DNA of 64,000 nucleotides from assembly GCF_016217785.1 (NCBI RefSeq), contig NZ_JACRGA010000009.1, positions 6,335 through 70,334 on the forward strand, given 5' to 3'. Each line of letters opens with the position of its first letter. Positions within the stretch are counted from its first letter, which is position 1. This stretch comes from Methanobacterium sp. (GTDB taxonomy: Archaea; Methanobacteriota; Methanobacteria; Methanobacteriales; Methanobacteriaceae). Of this stretch, positions 45,343-53,104 are shown in pieces. The notes under the pieces were generated by a model. It had not been told where the DNA came from and did not search any database. It worked only from the letters and a program-made list of their open reading frames with translations. The translations under genes were made by a program, and so were the position numbers.

Positions 45343-45845
45343 AATATATGCCACTCTTTCACTAAAATATTTATAGAAAGTGATTCATGAGAATCTAAAA
45401 GTCTAAAATTTATTAAAAAAAATTAATATAACTTCTTTTGATAAAAAAGACCTTAAAATTCCCCAAATTACATTAACTTATATTATCAGTTATTTTGACT
45501 AAAATAGTTGATTTAGAGTTCTTTATAGATATAACGCCCCATTTATTCCTTTTAAGATAGGATAAGGAGGAGTATTTCACGGATAGAAACGATTCGAATA
45601 AGTCCATTTATGGGAAACAAGCTATAAATTGAGCTCATTTACTAAGAATACCAACGCAGCCAGCTTATCCTTACATAGTTGATACGATAAGCCTAAAATG
45701 GGTCTTAAATTTAAAAAAAGGGTCTGTACATCCCCTTTTATAGTAAAAAATTCCATACCTTTATAAGACAAGTTGGTTCCATGTAGTGTAAGTCAAGAGA
45801 AGTCCTATAAAAAATTCTAATTTTTCGGGGCGTGGAGGCGATATA
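45343..45845. other. Long leader/gap before the surface peptidase gene
   Basis: About 500 bases with no normal gene. A strong Shine-Dalgarno AAGGAGG at 45563-45569 is followed 8 bases on by ACG and a short frame (DRNDSNKSIYGKQAIN) ending in TGA, which might be a leader peptide if ACG can start. The 3' part (45640-45830) has several short G/C runs and could be a structured leader for the next gene. TTTATAGATATAAC near 45521 is a plausible promoter box. Confidence 0.4.
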
Positions 45846-45878
45846 ATTAATAGATATTCTAGCTATGCTATTGTATGC

Positions 45879-46652
45879 ATGTTAAGCATGGTTATCGCAG
45901 TAGTCCCTATTGTGGGAGCTGTGGGTGACCAAAATTCAAATTCAAATTATGGAATTTCTTATGATGGTTTCCAAATTGGAGTTACTGGTGCTGATGTAAA
46001 AGCAACAGAAAATATGCTTCAGAACAACAAACCCTTCGGGGAGAACACTTCAAAAGTTCTGGGAGATAATGGAAATAATTCCACTAACCAATCACAGATA
46101 ATGCAACTTGGAGCCAATGGTGACAAGGTCAAAGAAATCCAGCAATGGTTAACTGATTACGGATATTACTCTGGAGATATAGACGGTGAATTCGGTGCAA
46201 GCACTGATAAAGCTGTTAGGGATTTCCAAACAGAATCCGGTTTAATAGTTGACGGTGTTGTAGGTAATGACACTGAAAAAGCTATGGAAACCTGGGATCA
46301 ACATGTAGCTGAAGTTCAGGCCGCATCTGATGAAGATACCAGTACTGACACTACAACAAGCTCAAAAACTTCAACATCTTCCAAGAAGACCTATGCAACT
46401 ACTGTTCGAAGTTACAGTAGCAGTGGTTACAGTGGAGATTGTTGGGATGTTAGTAATGCAATGTACAGTCAATTAACTTCATCCGGTCAAAAAGCTCGGA
46501 TTGTTCAGTACGCAAACAGCTACGTTAACAACCACAGATCTGTTGAGGTCTGGAATGGTAATAGCTGGGTTGATGCTGACTACTCTGGCCAGGCTTGGGT
46601 AGGTCAACCTACTGCTCACAGCAGCTCAGCACAAGTGATAGCAAGTAGTTAA
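45879..46652 (+). CDS. Secreted peptidoglycan-binding + transglutaminase-like cysteine peptidase
   Basis: From ATG 45879 the protein is 257 residues: a signal peptide, a low-complexity stretch, a PG_binding_1 repeat at ~76-136 (GDKVKEIQQWLTDYGYYSGD ... FGASTDKAVRDFQ), a Thr/Ser linker, and a C-terminal domain with C188 (GDCWD), H219 (NNHRSVEV) and D232 or D234. This is the Cys-His-Asp set of transglutaminase-fold peptidases such as the pseudomurein endoisopeptidases. It likely trims or remodels the pseudomurein wall. The ATG is probably internal: the frame upstream reads INRYSSYAIVC, and GTGGAGGCG lies 7 bases before ATT 45846, giving a better signal peptide. Confidence 0.78.
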   Translation: MLSMVIAVVPIVGAVGDQNSNSNYGISYDGFQIGVTGADVKATENMLQNNKPFGENTSKVLGDNGNNSTNQSQIMQLGANGDKVKEIQQWLTDYGYYSGDIDGEFGASTDKAVRDFQTESGLIVDGVVGNDTEKAMETWDQHVAEVQAASDEDTSTDTTTSSKTSTSSKKTYATTVRSYSSSGYSGDCWDVSNAMYSQLTSSGQKARIVQYANSYVNNHRSVEVWNGNSWVDADYSGQAWVGQPTAHSSSAQVIASS

Positions 46653-46703
46653 GCGCATATCACAACATTAGAATAGACCTATATTCTAATATAAACCTGT
46701 ATT

Positions 46704-46750
46704 CAACAGTTTCACTCGGAAACTGTTGGACCTTTACATATTTTTTTTTA
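46704..46750 (+). terminator. Hairpin plus T-run terminator
   Basis: CAACAGTTT at 46704-46712 pairs exactly with AAACTGTTG at 46720-46728 around a 7-base loop. A long T-run follows from 46741. It lies 50 bases after the surface peptidase stop and should end its transcript. Confidence 0.75.
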
Positions 46751-46871
46751 TTATTTTTTTAAAAAATTTAGTCTTATTTTATGGTATCTTACTTTTTGTG
46801 ATACGAATATGACCACATGGTCCCATATTTTTGGTAAAAAAAAATAAAGAAAGGTTCTTTTAGTCTATCCC

Positions 46872-47447
<576 letters not shown>

Positions 47448-47832
47448 AATAGCCCTCCTCTTGATTTACTCCCCTCAAATTAATATTCCAATTATGGCTT
47501 ATTGTCACATTAAAATAAGTTTTACACAGGTTATTGTGATGTTTTTCACCAAGATTGTTAGAGAGTGTAAAATTGGATTGGTTGAGGAAATACAATGAAA
47601 GAAATCTACACATTTTTCAGTGGTTATAGTGTTAAGGTAAGGTTCCACACAGGACGTTCTAATTCCAGGGCGATTCTTTCCATTAAGTCCTTTAATTTCT
47701 TTTTAACCATTCATTATGTACATCGGGGCTTGGATACCCATCATCATTTTTTTTTAGATTCAATCTACTGTTTGTTAGTAAAATATATTGTTAAGTTAGA
47801 ACAATTTAATTATAATCAATTTTATCAGGCAT
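47448..47832. other. AT-rich divergent gap, no gene seen
   Basis: The stretch lies between the lipoprotein and the adhesin. It carries TATATT boxes near 47790 and the AAAGGAGG ribosome binding site at 47833-47840. An untranslated leader for the adhesin is likely. No ORF is supported. Confidence 0.45.
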
Positions 47833-47839
47833 AAAGGAG

Positions 47840-50800
47840 GTGAAAAAGATCAAAAAACAAATAAATAAAAAAATCATCATTCCCCTGTTTTTCATTTTAT
47901 TAGTATTGTGTATGGGTGCTGTTTCAGCAGCAGATGTTAATACAAGTGATAATTCAGCAGATTCTGCTTCTAATGAACTGGCTTTAATAAAAATTTCAGG
48001 CCAGGTTGAACAATGTTCTGATGGTGAACCTTTCCAGGGAGCAACGGTAACTGTACATGATAACGGAACGCAAGTTGCCAGTACCACTACTGGTGCTGAT
48101 GGAACCTACTCTACCAGCTTCCAGAGCGTGAATAGAGTTTTCACGGTAACTGCCAGTGCCAATGGACACAAACCATCCACCCAAATAGTCACAGTAAACA
48201 ACAACCAGGAAACCTATACCGGTACAGCGAACTTACATTTAGGTAATAACGATGCATATGTCTATCAAGGATGGACCATCAATCCAGATGAGAATTATAC
48301 CTTCTCTGACGGAACAACCATACATCTTACCGGAGCCAGCAATGCTTTTACCACAATCAATGAGGGTATAACTTATGCTACAGGTAACCCTGGAGTTAAC
48401 ACTGTATACATCGCCCCGGGAACTTACAATGAGTACAGTATGAGTATTGACACTTCAGTTAACCTGCATGGTGAAAACCAGGATACTACCATTATTGATG
48501 CTGATGATAATGCCAGAATATTAACTATCTGGAACGGAGCAACTGTCAACATAGAACAACTGACATTCAGGGATGGTTCATCTGAATATGGTGGCGCTCT
48601 TCGTGTTGAAAGTGGAACTGTAACCCTCACTGACTGTACCTTCGATTCCAACACTGTTCTTGATCATGGTGGTGCTATCTACGTGGATCTCGGTGCAACC
48701 GCTATTATAGCCGGCTCTACATTTACTGACAACCCCTCAGGATATGCTGGTGGTGCAATTAGTAATAGGGGTACTTTGGATATTGCTGACTGTACATTCA
48801 CTGGCAACTCAGCTGGTAACTTTGGTGGAGCCATCTACAATGGCGGTACCTTAACAGTTACTGATAGTACTTTCACCAGTAACACTGGACCTTATGCTGG
48901 AGCTATTCGTAATCAAAATGGTAATGCTACAATTACTGATTGTGTTTTCGTTAGTAACACTGCAAGTTCTAATGGTGGTGCTATCAACAGTATGGGTTAT
49001 ATTAACATCATGGGTAGTACGGCTAATGCTACTATTTCCGGTTGCGCTTTCACCGGTAACACCGCACAAATTGGTGGAGCAATCGTTAATTGGAATGCTC
49101 TAATGGATGTTTTTGGCTGTAGTTTGACAGATAACACCGCAATTTCTATTGGAGGTGCTATCTATAATACGGGATTTAATTTAACAGCTAATTATAACCG
49201 ATTCTACAATAACTCTGCAAATCAGGGAAGTGCTATTTGCAACGATTCTGGTTCAGTAAATGCAGAAAATAACTGGTGGGGTTCTAACAATCCTATTCCA
49301 GATTTCCCTAATTTGATTTCTGGTGCAGCAGCACCTACGCAATGGTTGTTCATGACAGTTAGTGCTGATCCAACTACTATTAATAATGGTGGAACCAGTT
49401 TGATTACAGTTAGTTTCAACAACTACTCATCTGATGGAACTACCTACACCGAATTTGACCCATCCCTGGGCCATATACCCGATGGTACTCAGGTAACATT
49501 CGCAACCACTCTGGGAAGCATCCCTGGAACTGTTGTAGAAACTGCAGGTGGTATTGCCACTGCTACTTTCACAGCCAGTCAAACTCCAGGAATAGCCTAT
49601 ATTTCTGGTTTGATTGACAGTTATCAAACACCTTACGACCCCAATAATCCAAACACAACACCATACACCACAGTAACTATCAATCCAGCAGCGAACCTGA
49701 CTATCACCAAAACAGGACCCAACACTGTTATTGCAGGTGAATCACTAACATACAATATTACCATTACCAATAACGGCCCAGATATTGCTGAAGGTGTGAC
49801 ATTACAGGATGTAATGGTGGGTGCTGATGCTTTCAACACAGGAACTCTTGAATATCGTTACCAAACCAATAGTGGCGCTTGGAGTGACTGGATAAGCTTC
49901 TCTAACCCTTTAAATATCAACCTGGGAACCATAAACAATGGTAACACTGCAGTAATCCAAATAAGGGGCACGGTCAAATCATCTGCAAACTCTGGAACAC
50001 AAATAACCAACACTGCAACTACCGAAACGACCACTACACCCGGCTCTAAAACAGCCACAATAACCACAACTGTTAATAGAGTCTCAGATATTGTTTTAAC
50101 GAAAACTGTAGACAAAACACGACCAAATGTAGGTGAAACAGTCACATATACTGTAACTGCACACAACAACGGACCATCAGATGCCAGTAACATTCAGATA
50201 AATGATATAATGCCATCCGGTTTTAGTGATGTTACCATAACACCTTCTAAAGGAACATACAATAATGGAATCTGGACACTGGACCTGGCAAGTGGTGAAA
50301 CAGCAACTTTAACCTTAACCGGTAAAGTAACAGCTACCATGGCAGGTAAAACCGCAAACAACACCGCAACCATACAAGGAACAGCAACTTCAGCCAGTTC
50401 AACTATTTACGTGCCTAAAAGTGACCTGTACGTCACCATAACCAGCAGCAAACAGAACCCTGGAGTAGGTGAGAAGTTCACTTTAACCTACAAGCTCGGG
50501 AACAATGGACCAGACACTGCAGAGAACGTGACCATAACCATACCTGTACCAGAAGGTTTTGTGGTTGATAAAATTGAAGGCGACGGAACCTGGACTTATG
50601 ATCCAACTACCAGGACCATTACCTGGACCATGGCCAACGTTACAGTGGGTGATCCTTACCTGCACATCACTGGCTGGTTTACCAGAGCGGGTTCATACGT
50701 TTTCACGGCATCAATAAATTCAAACACCTACAACATAAACACCCAGGGCGTATCAGACCTCACAGTTAACGCACAGAACGTGGCAGAAGCAAAAACTATC

Positions 50801-50890
50801 AGCATGCAGGAAACAGGAGCACCAATTGCACCTATCCTACTGGCAATATTACTGGTAATTGGTGGACTACTGTTACCATCCAGAAAATAA
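47840..50890 (+). CDS. Adhesin-like surface protein: beta-helix plus DUF11 repeats
   Basis: The ~1016-residue protein has a signal peptide (IIIPLFFILLVLCMGAVSAA). A carboxypeptidase-regulatory-like/SdrD B-type domain (~50-130) follows, then a right-handed parallel beta-helix at ~170-490 with many GGAIYN-type turns (a pectate lyase/polymorphic outer-membrane repeat). Two to three DUF11/CARDB-like domains come next (LTITKTGPNTVIAGESLTYNI, ITNTA repeats), and a C-terminal membrane helix ending LLPSRK. Methanobacteriales use such proteins for attachment to cells or particles. GTG 47840 overlaps the AAAGGAGG site itself, so the true start is probably a few codons later (ATC 47849 is at 8 bases). 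Confidence 0.88.
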   Translation: MKKIKKQINKKIIIPLFFILLVLCMGAVSAADVNTSDNSADSASNELALIKISGQVEQCSDGEPFQGATVTVHDNGTQVASTTTGADGTYSTSFQSVNRVFTVTASANGHKPSTQIVTVNNNQETYTGTANLHLGNNDAYVYQGWTINPDENYTFSDGTTIHLTGASNAFTTINEGITYATGNPGVNTVYIAPGTYNEYSMSIDTSVNLHGENQDTTIIDADDNARILTIWNGATVNIEQLTFRDGSSEYGGALRVESGTVTLTDCTFDSNTVLDHGGAIYVDLGATAIIAGSTFTDNPSGYAGGAISNRGTLDIADCTFTGNSAGNFGGAIYNGGTLTVTDSTFTSNTGPYAGAIRNQNGNATITDCVFVSNTASSNGGAINSMGYINIMGSTANATISGCAFTGNTAQIGGAIVNWNALMDVFGCSLTDNTAISIGGAIYNTGFNLTANYNRFYNNSANQGSAICNDSGSVNAENNWWGSNNPIPDFPNLISGAAAPTQWLFMTVSADPTTINNGGTSLITVSFNNYSSDGTTYTEFDPSLGHIPDGTQVTFATTLGSIPGTVVETAGGIATATFTASQTPGIAYISGLIDSYQTPYDPNNPNTTPYTTVTINPAANLTITKTGPNTVIAGESLTYNITITNNGPDIAEGVTLQDVMVGADAFNTGTLEYRYQTNSGAWSDWISFSNPLNINLGTINNGNTAVIQIRGTVKSSANSGTQITNTATTETTTTPGSKTATITTTVNRVSDIVLTKTVDKTRPNVGETVTYTVTAHNNGPSDASNIQINDIMPSGFSDVTITPSKGTYNNGIWTLDLASGETATLTLTGKVTATMAGKTANNTATIQGTATSASSTIYVPKSDLYVTITSSKQNPGVGEKFTLTYKLGNNGPDTAENVTITIPVPEGFVVDKIEGDGTWTYDPTTRTITWTMANVTVGDPYLHITGWFTRAGSYVFTASINSNTYNINTQGVSDLTVNAQNVAEAKTISMQETGAPIAPILLAILLVIGGLLLPSRK

Positions 50891-50902
50891 CCCCTTTCTC
50901 CC

Positions 50903-50917
50903 TTTTTTTCTTTTTTT
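50903..50917 (+). terminator. Oligo-T terminator after the adhesin
   Basis: Two runs of seven T, at 50903-50909 and 50911-50917, begin 12 bases after the stop of the adhesin gene. This is the form of an archaeal intrinsic terminator. Confidence 0.65.
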
Positions 50918-51121
50918 AGGATTTTTGTAATGGAAGATTTAGAAGATTAATTTCCCTATTCCAGCTATTTAAGTATTGTTCTATTTGGAAATAGGCATAA
51001 TCAAAATTTAGGGGTTAAAATTAAGATTAAATGCAATAATAAACTTACAATTATAGGTTTTCTAAACTTGTTATCTAGATCTCCTAAAACCTTAAATTAT
51101 AATAAAATTTAATATATTTTT

Positions 51122-51441
51122 ATGAATATTTCAGTTGATCAGGCGCTGAATTATATTAAAGAATGCTCCAGGGGAGATATAATAATACTCCCTCATGCTT
51201 ATGATTCCATGTATGATTTTGATCGAAACATTGAAGAAGAATTTTATATGATTGTCTGTTAAAACAGAATGTTGATGGGATAATCAAACAAAGAAGTAAT
51301 AGATTCAGGCTTTACTATAAACAGGGCGGCCTTAGAATAAATTATGATTTAATTATTGTAATAGAATTTGATAAAAATTCCACAAAAAATATAAAAGTTG
51401 TAACTACATATGAACAATCAGTAAAAAGAAGGGTGCGTTAA
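51122..51441 (+). pseudogene. Frameshifted DUF4258-like toxin gene
   Basis: The first part (ATG 51122, MNISVDQALNYIKECSRGDI) runs to TAA at 51260. The second part, in another frame, reads LYDCLLKQNVDGIIKQRSNRF ... IKVVTTYEQSVKRRVR and ends at TAA 51439-51441, two bases before the DUF2283 gene. Together they make a ~105-residue protein ending in the IKVVTTYE strand seen in DUF4258/RelE-like toxins. One extra T in the run 51242-51245 restores the frame, so it is either inactivated or a sequencing indel. The 51441/51444 spacing indicates one operon. Confidence 0.6.
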
Positions 51442-51443
51442 AG

Positions 51444-51815
51444 GTGGAAAAACATTTTTTTAAAATGATAAATGAGTATGATAAACAGTCCGACACACTT
51501 TATCTTCGTGTTGTGGACCCATACCAATACAAAGAATCAATAGAATTAGCAGATAACATAATACTTGATTTTGATTCAGAGAACATTCCCGTAGCTCTAG
51601 AAATATTGGATGCTTCTAAATATTTCCATGTCAAACCCTATGCACTAAGAAACTTTGCACTGGACATGAAGATCTATATCCAAACCGATAAAATAACTTT
51701 AAACGCCAAATTCATCATTTCAACACATCACAAGAAAGAAGAAGTACCAGTTAATGTGGGTACCATAAATGATATTGAGTTACCAACAATGCAAACCAGT
51801 TATGCGGTAGCTTAA
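51444..51815 (+). CDS. DUF2283-containing antitoxin-like protein
   Basis: The protein reads MINEYDKQSDTLYLRVVDP with IILDFDSENIPVALEILDASK, the DUF2283 pattern (a beta-hairpin with a turn and V-A-L-E-I-L-D strand). It starts at GTG 51444 (123 residues), or at the ATG at 51465 if the first 7 residues are not used. The C-terminal 60 residues are longer than the usual ~70-residue domain. DUF2283 genes follow DUF4258-like genes in many genomes and are suspected antitoxins; the frameshifted toxin upstream fits. Confidence 0.7.
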   Translation: MEKHFFKMINEYDKQSDTLYLRVVDPYQYKESIELADNIILDFDSENIPVALEILDASKYFHVKPYALRNFALDMKIYIQTDKITLNAKFIISTHHKKEEVPVNVGTINDIELPTMQTSYAVA

Positions 51816-51996
51816 AATTTATTTATTTTATTTTAATCATTAATGATTTATTCTTCAAGGAGCAGTGATTTACTGTATATTCTTAACAATTACTGGTATT
51901 TGCTGGTAATTTAGGGAATGATAAATGATAATTAATCAATATACATATGATTGATTTTTATTTTTAGAGATATTAATTCCTGAATAATGAAATTTT
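51816..51996. other. Gap between the antitoxin and the truncated helicase, nothing seen
   Basis: About 180 AT-rich bases between two 3' ends. No hairpin with a T-run or ORF was found. Confidence 0.4.
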
Positions 51997-52611
51997 TCAT
52001 AAAATAGCTTCTTCAAAATATTCAGGGATGAAATATAAACATTTACGCCATTTTTCCCTTAGGACACCGTAAATATCCTGGTCCAAAATGTAGGTGTCAC
52101 AGTAATCCTCTTCGTTACGCATACCACGACCATAAGCCTGAACTAAACTGGCCACAGTCTTGTATGCATACCAGTAGCCATCTCGATTCATCCTGGTCAT
52201 GATCTGTTTATCCCCTAAGTAGGGGAAAGGCATTTTGTAGATAACCTGGAAACGGCACAGATCATCAGGGAAATCAACCCCTTCATCTACACTGGGAGCC
52301 ACCAGTACCAGTGGTTCCTCGGATTCTACGAATTTCCTGATGACCACCTCTCTTTTCGGGCTTCTTTTCAAATTACGGTGGGGGCTGTAAATGATTACCC
52401 GTGGATCCTGTAAGTTTTCACTGATGTAGGTGGCTAACTTATGACTATGGGTATGTATCAAACCCTTATCTTCAGGGTGTTTTTCCAGGATCTTTTTAAG
52501 GGTGGGGATAGAGCGGGGTTTAGTTTCTTCAATATATTTATTTACTGCAATGATTTTGGAATAAAAGTAACTAATATTTGAAATTCCAAATACTCTGATA
52601 AAACAATAAAG
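51997..52611 (-). pseudogene. Truncated DinG/XPD-like helicase (C-terminal part)
   Basis: The frame is open from 52611 (just after a stop at 52612-52614) to 51997. The conserved part gives ~155 residues: LIHTHSHKLATYISENL (motif IV region), VLVAPSVDEGVDFPDDLCRFQVIYKMPFPYLGD (motif V) and LVQAYGRGMRNEEDY (motif VI). These are the second helicase domain of DinG/XPD-type proteins. No Walker A domain precedes it; the frame ends in unrelated-looking residues (LYCFIRVFGISNISYFY). The TTG at 52461 could start a stub. The gene was cut by whatever brought in the island to its right. Confidence 0.72.
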
Positions 52612-52633
52612 CTAAGATAAACTACATTGCAAA

Positions 52634-53092
52634 CTATATTATACCGATAAATTTCAATATATCTTCAATTTGATCTTCTATTACTATTTTAGATTTTGAA
52701 TAAGCCTCCTCAAGAACATAATTTAAATCGTCTTCGCCTTCCCAAAGATTTTCCAAAAATTTAATTCCCATATCAGACTCGATTTCTTTCAAAACAAATG
52801 TACAGACAAATATGTCATCAATGTATCCTTGAGGGCCATATATTGTTTCTGGTATGATGTCAAACGGCGCAACATAATAAGCTATTGCTGCACACACTTT
52901 TAATCTAGTTTTTGAACCTATAATTTCTTCATTTAGTATTTCAGTCAATAATTTAAAAAGGTCAGGCCCATAATCTATAAATGCCTCATATTCCCCCTCG
53001 AATGCATCAAGATTTTCTCTGATAACATCATAGAAATCTTTAAAATTTACATCATCTACTTCATCATGTTCAAAATCTTCTAAAAAACTCAT
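52634..53092 (-). CDS. DUF1232 (YkvA-like) protein at the end of the DISARM-like operon
   Basis: The 152-residue protein has AAIAYYVAPFDIIPETIYGPQGYIDD at ~68-93, the D-x-I-P-E...G-x-x-D-D signature of DUF1232/YkvA, a short helical domain of unknown function. The acidic N-terminus (FLEDFEHDEVDDVNF) and acidic C-terminal helices are extra. GGTGGAATA is its ribosome binding site. It begins 12 bases after drmE and ends the operon. It is not one of the known DISARM parts; it could be an added accessory or membrane-linked factor. Confidence 0.65.
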   Translation of the reverse strand: MSFLEDFEHDEVDDVNFKDFYDVIRENLDAFEGEYEAFIDYGPDLFKLLTEILNEEIIGSKTRLKVCAAIAYYVAPFDIIPETIYGPQGYIDDIFVCTFVLKEIESDMGIKFLENLWEGEDDLNYVLEEAYSKSKIVIEDQIEDILKFIGII

Positions 53093-53104
53093 TATTCCAC
53101 CTGG

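Noticed and set aside
47996..50665. Several antisense ORFs under the adhesin gene
   Set aside because: They arise from the Thr/Asn-rich repeat coding on the other strand and have no supporting signals.
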